Source: Nostoc sp. 'Peltigera membranacea cyanobiont' N6 (lineage in GTDB: Bacteria > Cyanobacteriota > Cyanobacteriia > Cyanobacteriales > Nostocaceae). Taken from it: DNA of 64,000 nt. How positions within the stretch are numbered: position 1 is the stretch's first letter; each line of letters starts with the position of its first letter. Of this stretch, positions 47,004 to 56,208 are shown one piece after another. Position numbers and translations under genes: made by a program. The notes below the pieces were generated by a model. The model was not told the DNA's origin, made no database searches, and saw only the letters and a list, made by a program, of their open reading frames with translations. The stretch lies in contig NZ_CP026681.1 in NCBI RefSeq assembly GCF_002949735.1, positions 310,001 through 374,000 on the forward strand, in the 5' to 3' direction.

Positions 47004-48005
47004 TTAGACAATGGCTAAAGAAACTAACTTGCCTTTGTAGCCACTAATCTCGATGACAGCATCCGTGAGGGCAGAGAATCCATTAGTGTTATCGTTGAGT
47101 GCCAGAAAAGTCTGCTGATGATTGCCTGTACCAAGGGTAAAAGTTGCCGCACTTTTAGCTACAAAAGCAGTTACAGTCAATATCTGTTGTACATCTGAGA
47201 GATTTAGACTCGCAACAGTGCCAAGTTGAACTAGATTAGCAGCGCTAACTTCATACAGCCCATCAATTTTATCTTCACAAATGTTCAAGTCAGTAATTTT
47301 ATCAAAGGTAGACAGCAGCGAATCACTCAGGCTGTTAAACACAAACTTATCAGCGCCACGATTGCCTATGAGGGTATCACGCCCAGCGCCACCATTGAGG
47401 ATGTCATTACCATTGCCACCAAGTAGTTTATCATTTCCAGCTAATCCAAACAGTTTATCATTGCCGTTTTGACCGGAAAGTCGATCGTTACCAGCCCCAC
47501 CAGTAACTCGATCTGTACCGTTACCCCCATTTAAAGTAATGCTTGGTACATTTCCCTCTATGGTGGTTTTGCTGCTTGGTTGAGCGTTGGTATCATACAG
47601 ATAAGTGGCGACTGCATCACTAATGCCATCACTGTTGTTGTCAATATCTGCGTCAGTCAGTTTGCCATTGGCATCGTAGTTGTAAGTCGTAATCTCGTCA
47701 GCGATGCCATCATAATTATTGTCAGTTACCTGTGCAGTGAGTTTGTCGTTACCGTCGTAACTGTAAGCGGTGACTTCATCAAAGATGCCATCATAATTAT
47801 TGTCAATTTTTTGTGATGCTAGCTTGCCGCTAAAATCGTAGATGTAGATGCCAACTGCATCAATTACACCATCATTGTTAAAGTCATATCTGGCGGATGC
47901 ACGTCCATAAGTATAGGTTTCGCCACCATCAGATATGCCGTCGCCGTTAGTGTCACGGCTAAAAGATGTCAAGTTTCCGTTGACATCGTAAGTATAAGTT
48001 CTAAA
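47004..48005 (-). CDS. RTX-type calcium-binding protein, probably 5'-truncated
   Basis: The frame is open from a TGA at 48006-48008 to a stop at 47004 and contains no ATG at its beginning; the first possible start is a TTG at 47972. The N-terminal half repeats an EF-hand-like unit (DTNGDGISDG, DFNNDGVIDAV, DNNYDGIFDEV, DNNYDGIADEI, DNNSDGISDAV) alternating with a Tyr-rich unit (YSYDGNDKLTA). The first residues after the TGA (TYTYDVNGNL) are another Tyr unit, so upstream repeats seem to be missing. The C-terminal half has RTX nonapeptides (GGAGNDRLSG, GGNGNDILNG). Such proteins are usually secreted by type I systems, none seen here. Confidence 0.7.
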   Translation of the reverse strand, partial: FRTYTYDVNGNLTSFSRDTNGDGISDGGETYTYGRASARYDFNNDGVIDAVGIYIYDFSGKLASQKIDNNYDGIFDEVTAYSYDGNDKLTAQVTDNNYDGIADEITTYNYDANGKLTDADIDNNSDGISDAVATYLYDTNAQPSSKTTIEGNVPSITLNGGNGTDRVTGGAGNDRLSGQNGNDKLFGLAGNDKLLGGNGNDILNGGAGRDTLIGNRGADKFVFNSLSDSLLSTFDKITDLNICEDKIDGLYEVSAANLVQLGTVASLNLSDVQQILTVTAFVAKSAATFTLGTGNHQQTFLALNDNTNGFSALTDAVIEISGYKGKLVSLAIV

Positions 48006-48321
48006 TCAGTGTTCCTTATCTGCTTGATTTTAGTTGTGTACTGCAATGTGTTTTTATCACACATTGCTATGTTCTGCAAAATCTTTTTATACCAAGTCTG
48101 GGTATTTGAAATTGATGCCAATGCTTTAATTGAACAAGTTGCGGCACTTCCTAAAATTATGCGAGCAATAATTTTTACTGTATCTCTAGCTGAAATACCT
48201 GCTATGCTGGCATCTTTTGCACCAAATGTACAGTTTGACTGTATTATCAAGAGCAATGTCGGGGCAATTGATGAATTAATTTCTCCTACAGAAGATCAAG
48301 GCTTTCTGCGTAAGTTTTATC

Positions 48322-49131
48322 TTATTTGAAACTTTTATTCTCTCCAGAAGCGCGAATTAATTCAGCTATCAGAGCAACGATCGCAGATACTGAAATTAAC
48401 ATCACACTCAAAGCGTTAATATCAGGCTTGACTCCTGTTCTAATCCGGCTAAAAATCTCCATCGGTAGGGTGTTAGAACCGCTACCAGCAGTAAAGCTGG
48501 AAATCAAAAAATCGTCTAAGCTGAGGACAAATGCTAGAAGACAACCAGCCAAAATACCAGGCATCAATTGAGGTAACAATACTTGCATGAAAGCTTGGAT
48601 TGGTGTAGCGCCTAAATCTAGTGCTGCTTCTTCTAAGTGGGGGTCTAAATTGGTAAGTCTGGAAGCAACCACAAGCCCGACGTAAGCCAGACAAAAGACG
48701 ATATGCGCTGCAACTATTGTCCACAAACTCAGGGGTATGGCAAAGGCGGCTAAACAAACTAGGGTAGCCACTGCGATCGCAATATCGGGAATAATCAATG
48801 GTAAGTAAGCAATACCCCGATACAATTTTTTCCCAGGAAATTGGTGACGCGCCAACCCAACCGCCATCAAGGTTCCCAGCACTGCTGAAACCCCAACAGC
48901 ACACCCAGCAACGATCATACTGTTTTGCAAAGCCGATAAAATGCGATCGTCGCTGAACAACTTGCGATACCAATCGAGAGTGAATCCTTGCCAAGTTGCA
49001 CTGTAAGGCGACTGATTGAAGCTATAAAAGCCAAGTACCAATATAGGCAGGTACATGAACACAAATATCAGTAGTGAGAAAACCGCCTGCCATGAGACAC
49101 GCGGTTTTTTGAGAGATGGAGAGATATTCAC
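48322..49131 (-). CDS. potC: Polyamine ABC transporter permease, PotC-like
   Basis: 269 residues, six hydrophobic segments, and the cytoplasmic EAA-loop EEAALDLGATPIQAFMQVLL typical of MalG/PotC-type permeases. The N-terminal SPYSATWQGFTLDWYRKLF is close to spermidine/putrescine PotC. No potA, potB or potD is adjacent, so either the other subunits lie further upstream or the gene stands alone. Specificity for polyamines is inferred from family resemblance. Confidence 0.8.
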   Translation of the reverse strand: MNISPSLKKPRVSWQAVFSLLIFVFMYLPILVLGFYSFNQSPYSATWQGFTLDWYRKLFSDDRILSALQNSMIVAGCAVGVSAVLGTLMAVGLARHQFPGKKLYRGIAYLPLIIPDIAIAVATLVCLAAFAIPLSLWTIVAAHIVFCLAYVGLVVASRLTNLDPHLEEAALDLGATPIQAFMQVLLPQLMPGILAGCLLAFVLSLDDFLISSFTAGSGSNTLPMEIFSRIRTGVKPDINALSVMLISVSAIVALIAELIRASGENKSFK

Positions 49132-49938
49132 GTTTATATAATATGATTTTTATTGATAGCAATACAAAATATCATATTTCATGCAATAAGTCAATTATCT
49201 GACTCTCTTCTCTGTGTCTTCAGCGATTTAAAAGTGATTGATTGAACCACAGAGGCGCAGAAAACACAGAGAACAAAGTAATTTATTGACCAAAATTTTT
49301 ACCCGCCTTGAAAGGCTTATTCTCTTCAATACCTTTGCAGAACTGCTAGGGAATCTAGTTCGTGGAATGAGTCGGGGGAGTTGAATTTTGGGAATCTCTT
49401 TATTACCTTTTAAAGCGGCCAAGGATAGAGTTAATTGTCATTGCTCAGAGCTTATAATAAAATTTTGCCGTTTTTGATTTAAAACTACCTCCTTAACAGA
49501 AGTTAATCTTTTTGGGGCAATGAGTTATCTTTATATAGTACGGAAAGCCGTCAGAATTAGTCTACAGACTGCATCCTTTAATTAATATTTTAAAATTCGA
49601 TAAATTACAGGCGTTAACAGAGCTTTTTAGCCTAATATCACCATATAGATACTATTTAGGCGTTTTTTGAAAATAATATCTGTCAAAAATATTCTATTTA
49701 AAATAGTACTAAAGCATGAAGTTTTAATAAATTAGGATGCATTTACCTCTTTAGGAGTGGGTAATTTCCGTACTAGGATAGACAAGGAACATAGAAAAAA
49801 CAGAATAAGATTTGAGCAGAATTCTTAATAAGTTTAGTATGTGAACTTACTTTCTGATACCACAGTAAATCAATTACATAGCACTACAACAACAGAAATA
49901 AAAAACTTCTAATTCTAGTTTTATTTTTTAGGAGGTTT
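49132..49938. other. Long AT-rich intergenic region
   Basis: About 800 bp between divergent potC and a glycosyltransferase. No gene is supported. It must hold both promoters. AGGAGG (49930-49935) is the ribosome-binding site of the glycosyltransferase. Confidence 0.55.
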
Positions 49939-49941
49939 GTG

Positions 49942-51027
49942 ATGAGAATTGCTCAATTAGCTCCATTATGGGAAAGAGTTCCACCTCCAGCTTATGGTGG
50001 CATAGAGTTGGTAGTAGGGTTACTGACTGATGAGTTAGTTCGACGCGGACATGAAGTAACTTTATTTGCATCGGGAGATTCTATCAGTCTGGCAAAACTA
50101 GTGTCAGTTCATCCCCATGCCCTCAGACTCGATCGCACTATCAAAGATTACGGCATTTACGAAATGCTGAATCTAGCTTCGGTGTACGAACGCGCACAAG
50201 AGTTTGATATTATTCACTCTCATATCGGGCATGGGGCACTGGCTTACGCAAATCTCGTTAAAACCCCTACGGTTCACACGTTGCACGGTATTTTTACCCC
50301 TGACAACGAAAAGATGTTTAGTTTTGGGAAAAAACAACCCTACGTCAGTATTTCTGATTCACAACGAGAACCAAGGTTAGGGTTGAACTATCTATCAACG
50401 GTCTATAACGGAATTGATGTCAGCAGTTATAATTTTCACGCCCAACCAGAAGATCCCCCCTATTTAGCGTTTTTGGGTCGGATGTCTCCCGAAAAGGGAG
50501 CGCATTTAGCAATAGAAATTGCAAAACTTGCTGGTTGGCGTTTAAAAATGGCAGGTAAGGTAGATGTCGTTGATGTGGAATACTTTGAGAAGGAAATCAA
50601 ACCGCACATTGACGGCGAGCAAATTCAGTATTTGGGTGAAGCCAACCATGTTCAAAAAAATGCTCTCATGGGAGGTGCAGTAGCAACCCTGTTCCCCATT
50701 ACTTGGCGGGAACCCTTTGGATTAGTGATGGTTGAGTCAATGGCTTCGGGTACGCCAGTGATTGCGATGAACTTGGGATCTACTGAGGAGATAATTTCCC
50801 ACGGTAAGACGGGTTTCCTCTGCAATAATATTCAAGAGTGCATTAGTGCGATCGATCGCGTAGTAGAGTTAGACCGCTATAGTTGCCGCGAGTATGTCGA
50901 AAATAGTTTCAGCGTTAAGCAAATGACTGATGGCTATGAGGCAGTTTATCAAAAAATAATCGCAGAACGATTTTCTCAGAATGGGCATTCACGCAGTTTG
51001 ATTGGTCTAGGTAGCGATCGCATTTAA
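49942..51027 (+). CDS. Glycosyltransferase family 4 (GT-B)
   Basis: 361 residues from the ATG at 49942, six bases after a strong AGGAGG; a GTG directly before it is the alternative. The N-terminus MRIAQLAPLWERVPPPAYGG with HEVTLFASGDS, and C-terminal donor-binding features LAFLGRMSPEKG and EPFGLVMVESMASGTPVIA with E-x7-E spacing, mark a retaining GT4 enzyme. It is probably involved in polysaccharide or glycolipid synthesis. Substrates are not predictable. No polysaccharide cluster is adjacent. A hairpin terminator follows. Confidence 0.87.
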   Translation: MRIAQLAPLWERVPPPAYGGIELVVGLLTDELVRRGHEVTLFASGDSISLAKLVSVHPHALRLDRTIKDYGIYEMLNLASVYERAQEFDIIHSHIGHGALAYANLVKTPTVHTLHGIFTPDNEKMFSFGKKQPYVSISDSQREPRLGLNYLSTVYNGIDVSSYNFHAQPEDPPYLAFLGRMSPEKGAHLAIEIAKLAGWRLKMAGKVDVVDVEYFEKEIKPHIDGEQIQYLGEANHVQKNALMGGAVATLFPITWREPFGLVMVESMASGTPVIAMNLGSTEEIISHGKTGFLCNNIQECISAIDRVVELDRYSCREYVENSFSVKQMTDGYEAVYQKIIAERFSQNGHSRSLIGLGSDRI

Positions 51028-51039
51028 TTTCTGTGCCTC

Positions 51040-51072
51040 AGATCCCCTACTTCTCTGAAAAGTCGGGGATCT
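51040..51072 (+). terminator. Hairpin terminator between convergent genes
   Basis: AGATCCCCTACTT / AAGTCGGGGATCT, 13-bp stem with one mismatch and a 7-base loop, 12 bp after the glycosyltransferase stop and 20 bp before the convergent phospholipase-D gene ends. It can serve both. Confidence 0.65.
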
Positions 51073-51091
51073 TGTTAGTAAATAAAGACTG

Positions 51092-52723
51092 TTACCAGGT
51101 TAAGCGATCGCGCCATTTTTCCAAGGTCTTCGCTTTAACCCCTGGAACTCTTTCTAAGTCTTGTAAAGATGTAAATTTTTGCTGTTGGCGGCTAAGAATT
51201 ATCCGTTGTGCTAACTTATTACCCACGCCAGGGAGAGTTTCTAATTCTGCCAAACTTGCAGTGTTAATATTTATTTGTTTAATTGCTTGTAGTTCACTTG
51301 ATGAAGAACTTTTTATCTGTGGACAGCGTGTTTGTTCTGATTTAATTTTTTCTTGAATTCCTGGTGGTAAGCCGGGTTTAACTTTGCCATAAAGACGAGC
51401 AAATTCTCGCACATAATGGGCAGCAACTATAGGATTTTGAATTACTACAAGTGTCTCATCGTTACCATTATTGGCAGCATCTGACCAATTATGAGAACCT
51501 GTAATTACTGTTTGGCTATCAATCACACCAAATTTGTGATGTAATAAATCGCCTTTGGGTAACAGAGGTACGCCTACAGTGGTAATTGGATTTTGCCAAG
51601 GATGATTGTCAATTTCATATTTACATTTATTACTGAGAGCAACTCCCATCATATCTAAGGCTTCACTGTAGGGACGATAGGCAAATTGTGGTTCAATTAA
51701 AGCGCGAATCTGCACGCTTTGTTGATGGCGATTTTCTAAAATATTGGCAAGACGCTGATCGGAAAGGACAAATAACGCCATATCAACAGATTTGGTTGCT
51801 GAATTTAAAGTTTTACCAATTAAACCATTACTACTGTTACTCCAAGATTGAGTTGGAGAAGTAGGTGAAAATTGTACAGTAATTTGGGTGTTACCTAAAG
51901 TGATTTGTTTAGGCGATCGCATCGGTTTTTCCAAACCAAATCTACTATCAGGTTTACCTCCTGGCCCATCTCCCCATAAAATGTTAAACTCTTCTGTAAA
52001 TAAAGACGCTAATTCTAGGCTGTCAATCTGCAATAAGTTATTAGCATTGCCTAAAGTATTGGGATTTGTAAAATCACCATAAGTATCACTTAAAGTAAAA
52101 TTGGCCGAAGTGATAATTACAATGCGATTATCCACAATCACAAATTTGTGATGCATTAAGCTGCTACCTGCTGAACCATCTGCTCGATCGTCTATCCAGG
52201 GAATTTTAGCATTCTGCAAAATTATCAAAGCATCTCTTTGATTAATTTCTGCTGGACTGAGTTGATTGTCTTGGTTGATATCGATAAATTGGCGAAATTC
52301 GTTATAGCGTTCCTGCTCCCTTTTATCTAACTTACTTACCTCAGCAGATGTTAAATTACTCCAAGGTCGGCTATAGGTATTTTCTAAAATTATCCTGACT
52401 TTTACCCCAGCTTTTTGTCTATCAACCAGTGCTTGAGCAACTTTGGGTAAACGTAATTCTTGCACAGCCACATCTACTGTAGATTTAGCCTGCGTAATAG
52501 CATTAACAATTTGTTTTTCTAAATCATCCCCAAGGCGAGTTTGCAAACGGTAAGGTTCCTTGTATTCTGAAGACTCAGAATGGTTAAAGTAAACTTGAAC
52601 TAACGGATCTTGTGGTAACGGTGTAGGACGCTGATTATAAGACTGAACTCGTTGACAACCAGCGAGGGAGAATATCAGTAAAAAGATATATAAAAAATAT
52701 CTTTGTCTAGAGATAAGTTGCAC
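51092..52723 (-). CDS. Phospholipase D-like lipoprotein with EF-hand insert and C-terminal helix-hairpin-helix
   Basis: 543 residues, GTG start at 52723. Lipoprotein signal with lipobox LAGC (Cys23). Two PLD domains: first HKD motif HHKFVIVD at 191-198 followed by SANF, second HHKFGVID followed by GSHNW, so both active-site halves are present. Between residues 148 and 159 the loop DINQDNQLSPAE is a canonical EF-hand calcium loop flanked by helices. The C-terminal 70 residues carry a ComEA-type helix-hairpin-helix DNA-binding region (ININTASLAELETLPGVG). A surface-anchored nuclease/phosphodiesterase that binds DNA is plausible (inference), perhaps linked to DNA scavenging or uptake. Confidence 0.85.
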   Translation of the reverse strand: MQLISRQRYFLYIFLLIFSLAGCQRVQSYNQRPTPLPQDPLVQVYFNHSESSEYKEPYRLQTRLGDDLEKQIVNAITQAKSTVDVAVQELRLPKVAQALVDRQKAGVKVRIILENTYSRPWSNLTSAEVSKLDKREQERYNEFRQFIDINQDNQLSPAEINQRDALIILQNAKIPWIDDRADGSAGSSLMHHKFVIVDNRIVIITSANFTLSDTYGDFTNPNTLGNANNLLQIDSLELASLFTEEFNILWGDGPGGKPDSRFGLEKPMRSPKQITLGNTQITVQFSPTSPTQSWSNSSNGLIGKTLNSATKSVDMALFVLSDQRLANILENRHQQSVQIRALIEPQFAYRPYSEALDMMGVALSNKCKYEIDNHPWQNPITTVGVPLLPKGDLLHHKFGVIDSQTVITGSHNWSDAANNGNDETLVVIQNPIVAAHYVREFARLYGKVKPGLPPGIQEKIKSEQTRCPQIKSSSSSELQAIKQININTASLAELETLPGVGNKLAQRIILSRQQQKFTSLQDLERVPGVKAKTLEKWRDRLTW

Positions 52724-52940
52724 TGTAATCTGTTAAAAGTGGATTGGGAGTGGATAGATTTATCATTCCCAAAATTTTATGTTCTGAATTAAGTAGAAAA
52801 ATAACTTTCCAAGCAAAGGGAAAAATCCACTGCTAGAGGCAGAATTACAGAGATTTTTTCAGGATTTATCCACTCAAACTGTATATGCTGACAAGATCAG
52901 CAGCTTACTGCCAACGTGTGTTCTCACCATTATCGGTTAT

Positions 52941-54110
52941 ATGCAAATTTATCTAGATTACAGCGCCACTACTCCGACTCGAAAAGAAGCGATCGCAGTT
53001 ATGCAAACAGTCCTCACTCAACAGTGGGGCAATCCTTCCAGCTTACATGAGTGGGGACAACGGGCGGCAACGGTTGTGGAACAAGCCAGAGTTCAAGTTG
53101 CTGGTTTAATTAACGCTGTTACCCCTGAATCGATCGTTTTTACCTCTGGTGGCACTGAAGCAGATAATTTGGCGATTATGGGTGTGGCTCGGTTGTATGC
53201 TGTACCTCAACATCTAATTATTTCCAGCGTTGAGCATTCCGCAATTTCTGAGACAGTACGGTTGCTAGAAATGTGGGGTTGGGAAGTTACGCGCTTGTCT
53301 GTAGATGTTAAAGGTAGAGTCAATCCCCTAGATTTAAAGGCGGCGTTGCGACATAACACAGTTTTAGTTTCGATAATTTACGGTCAAAGTGAAGTTGGTA
53401 CTGTACAACCGATCGCAGAACTGGGTAAAATTGTGCGATCGCACGGCGCTTTGTTCCATACAGATGCGGTGCAAGCTGCGGGGCGTTTACCCATAGATGT
53501 GCAACAACTCCCAGTAGACTTACTTAGCCTTTCCAGTCATAAAATATATGGGCCCCAAGGTGCGGGGGCGTTGTATGTGCGTCCTGGCGTGGATTTGATG
53601 CCCTTACTGGGTGGTGGTGGACAAGAAATGGGGCTGCGTTCTGGTACGCAAGCAGTACCCGTAATTGCTGGATTTGGTGTAGCAGCAGAATTAGCAGCGC
53701 AAGAATTAGCGACAGAAACACCACGCTTAATTGAGTTACGCGATCGCGCCTTTGCCCAATTAGCTGAGATTCCGGGTTTAATTGCTACAGGGCATCCGCA
53801 TCACCGCTTACCTCACCATGTGAGTATGTGCTTAGAAAACGCCGATGGTAAAAAATTGAGCGGTAAAACCTTGGTACGACAACTAAACCTTGCAGGCATC
53901 GGCATCAGTGCTGGTGCTGCTTGTCATAGTGGTAAACTTAGCCCAAGCCCGATATTGTTAGCAATGGGCTATTCCGAAAAAGCGGCTTTGGGGGGAATTC
54001 GCATCACATTGGGGCGTGATACCACTGAAGCTGATATAGATTGGACAGTAATGGTGTTGAAGCAAGTTTTGCAAAGGCTGACACCGGATCTATCTTTCGT
54101 TAAGCGTTAA
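52941..54110 (+). CDS. Cysteine desulfurase (NifS/IscS family)
   Basis: 389 residues, ATG start. PLP-dependent class V aminotransferase fold: YLDYSATTPTR, EHSAISET, the Schiff-base Lys201 in SSHKIYGPQG, and the catalytic Cys328 in AGAACHSGKLSPS. It delivers sulfur from cysteine for Fe-S clusters or tRNA thiolation. No isc/suf/nif scaffold gene is beside it, nor any dnd gene. The last about 145 bp are duplicated in decayed form at 58857-58984, beyond the defence cassette. Confidence 0.92.
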   Translation: MQIYLDYSATTPTRKEAIAVMQTVLTQQWGNPSSLHEWGQRAATVVEQARVQVAGLINAVTPESIVFTSGGTEADNLAIMGVARLYAVPQHLIISSVEHSAISETVRLLEMWGWEVTRLSVDVKGRVNPLDLKAALRHNTVLVSIIYGQSEVGTVQPIAELGKIVRSHGALFHTDAVQAAGRLPIDVQQLPVDLLSLSSHKIYGPQGAGALYVRPGVDLMPLLGGGGQEMGLRSGTQAVPVIAGFGVAAELAAQELATETPRLIELRDRAFAQLAEIPGLIATGHPHHRLPHHVSMCLENADGKKLSGKTLVRQLNLAGIGISAGAACHSGKLSPSPILLAMGYSEKAALGGIRITLGRDTTEADIDWTVMVLKQVLQRLTPDLSFVKR

Positions 54111-54321
54111 ATTAATTGTGACAAATCACATACCTGTGGGAATACTAGCCATAATTTTTACAACAGATTAATTAGCTTTAGGTACGTACATCTGTAAGCC
54201 CCTATCCACATATCTATTCTATGGTTATTAAGGAGTAGGTTTTTTCGTGTGGGTTACATATCTTTAGCTCAGATTATAGTCAGGGTTATGGCTTAGTTTT
54301 AATGAGAATATCTCCAAAAGA

Positions 54322-56052
54322 TTATTTATCTATTTTCCAGACAGAATCATAGCAATATTGAGCTAAAGAATCTGTTCTATCTTTAATTTCTTTTTCACCC
54401 CAATCTTTAATATCTTTTTTCGCAAATTCTTGTGTAAGTTCAAAATTTGAATCCTTATATATTTTCATTTTATTAACTAGTGTCTTATTAGCACATTTTC
54501 CATTTAATTCCTCACCCAACGGTAATAAATTTCCTATACTACCTATATAATTTTCTGAACCAGATGATTGAGAAAGTATATGTTCTAGAGTGATACTATC
54601 AGGTTTGAATTCGCTAGTTGTCTGCTTGATAGATTCAATATAACTAAAAATATATTGAATAAGTTTTTTGTCTTTAGTATAATCTTTGATATATCTTAGC
54701 TTAGAAAATTTTTCTATAAAAGTATTCTGATCTGGTAATCTGGTTACTAAATTAGCCTTTAAATTATCTATAACTTTTTTCGCTGAATTTTTGTCTTGTG
54801 CAGCAAATAATTCTCTGGATGCTTTAGAATAACTTCCCTCAATACCCGATGGTCTCATAGAGGAAACAGCATTGAAAAAGAAATGAAACTTTTCAAGAAA
54901 AGAAACAATATCTTTCATTTCATTTAAGCTTATAAACTTCTTTTCTCGAACCTTGAAAAGACTTAAAATAAAAGGTCTCTGTTGGCTAACATTGAATATT
55001 TTCAAAGCAAGCAAAGACCGATATAAATCTTTTTCTTCCATCTGTTTGAAATCTTCAACTAGGGGGGATGCTAGCTTAACATATAATCTTGCATCATGCA
55101 CAAGATCATCTAAAAAATTTTTAGCTTCTATTTCATTACTACTCCAGTTTTTTTCAAAAGATTTATAAACTTTTTCTTTACTGACATAAGCGTATCTAGC
55201 TATCCACCAGTGCCTAATAAATGTCTCTAAATTCCCTACACCATCTCTGGAGCCTATTATTTTTTTCAACTCTTTCCACTTTGTTTTTGCAAAATCATCG
55301 GGATGTTTTTTATCAAGTTCCTTAAAAACTTTATTTTTTATTAAATCAACAAAACTTAAATTCTTTCCTCGCGCATTTAAAATTTCAAATATTGTATAAG
55401 CTTCATTTTCTTCAGCTACAGTAATATATATTATCTTTAAATAATTAACGACTTGTTCTCTAACAACTTTAAGAATTTTTTCGTATAATTCATCATCCAA
55501 CTCATTGAACTTAAATTTCTCTTTTAAACTTTCTCTAGATGTATATGTATATATATCATTATATGCAGACAAAAGAGTTTTTTCTTCTTCTGAAGATGGC
55601 ATATTTTTTTCTTTATCGATGTACTGAATTGCTGTTTGAAAAAATGGCTTAGGTGATTCATTCTCTAATTTGAAATATTCTTCACCTTCATCATTCTTTC
55701 CAGAAATATAGTTATCATATATTCCTTTAGCTAAAAGGTCTCTTCCAATATCTTTAAATCTTTGACAAAGAGCAGATAACAATATAGTAAGTGTTGTAAG
55801 GCGTTGTTGACCATCAACAATTTGCAGTGATAGAGATTGATCATCTCCTACAAGAACAAGTGAGCCAATAAAATACTCCTCATGGATAAAATTGTGATCG
55901 TCATTAATAGAAACATTTGAAATAATATCATCCCATAATTCAGAAACTTCCTCTTTCGTCCATGAATATTCTCTTTGAAATCTTGGGACAATATATTTCT
56001 TCTTGACGGAAAATAGATCAGAGATTGTCTTAGTGTATGCGTGAAGTTCCAT
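54322..56052 (-). CDS. DUF262/DUF1524 (GmrSD-like) anti-phage nuclease
   Basis: 576 residues, ATG start. The N-terminal DUF262 domain has VPRFQREYSW at about 22-31 and the nucleotide-hydrolysis motif DGQQRLTTL at 80-88, plus FEILNARGKNLSFVDLIKNK. The C-terminal DUF1524 domain has a His-Me-type nuclease signature: LEHILSQ with His491, then GSIGNLLPL and an Asn-rich stretch. Single-chain GmrSD/BrxU-like proteins cleave modified phage DNA in a nucleotide-dependent way. The gene is strongly AT-rich compared with its neighbours, a sign of transfer. It is divergent from a DNA methyltransferase with 156 bp between starts. Confidence 0.88.
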   Translation of the reverse strand: MELHAYTKTISDLFSVKKKYIVPRFQREYSWTKEEVSELWDDIISNVSINDDHNFIHEEYFIGSLVLVGDDQSLSLQIVDGQQRLTTLTILLSALCQRFKDIGRDLLAKGIYDNYISGKNDEGEEYFKLENESPKPFFQTAIQYIDKEKNMPSSEEEKTLLSAYNDIYTYTSRESLKEKFKFNELDDELYEKILKVVREQVVNYLKIIYITVAEENEAYTIFEILNARGKNLSFVDLIKNKVFKELDKKHPDDFAKTKWKELKKIIGSRDGVGNLETFIRHWWIARYAYVSKEKVYKSFEKNWSSNEIEAKNFLDDLVHDARLYVKLASPLVEDFKQMEEKDLYRSLLALKIFNVSQQRPFILSLFKVREKKFISLNEMKDIVSFLEKFHFFFNAVSSMRPSGIEGSYSKASRELFAAQDKNSAKKVIDNLKANLVTRLPDQNTFIEKFSKLRYIKDYTKDKKLIQYIFSYIESIKQTTSEFKPDSITLEHILSQSSGSENYIGSIGNLLPLGEELNGKCANKTLVNKMKIYKDSNFELTQEFAKKDIKDWGEKEIKDRTDSLAQYCYDSVWKIDK

Positions 56053-56208
56053 GATTTATAGTACGGTAGTGCAGATTAACAGTTTAAATATGTCTAAACA
56101 ATTTTAGCAAGTATTTTACAAATGCATATTTATTAAACAACTCCGTCTAATCAGATATTTAGGATAAAATCAGAGGTACTCAAGTTTAAGAGCCACGTAA
56201 ACCAATAA
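56053..56208. promoter_or_regulatory. Divergent promoter region of the defence cassette
   Basis: 156 bp, very AT-rich, between the start codons of the DUF262 gene and the methyltransferase, so it must drive both. No operator was identified with confidence. Confidence 0.5.

Noticed and set aside
47969..48329. Opposing open frames of about 100 codons between the RTX protein and potC
   Set aside because: They overlap each other on opposite strands; neither has a convincing start or known domain.
52941..54110. Cysteine desulfurase as DndA of a DNA phosphorothioation system next to defence genes
   Set aside because: No dndB-E or other phosphorothioation genes are present, and the duplicated 3' end shows that the defence genes were placed next to it secondarily.
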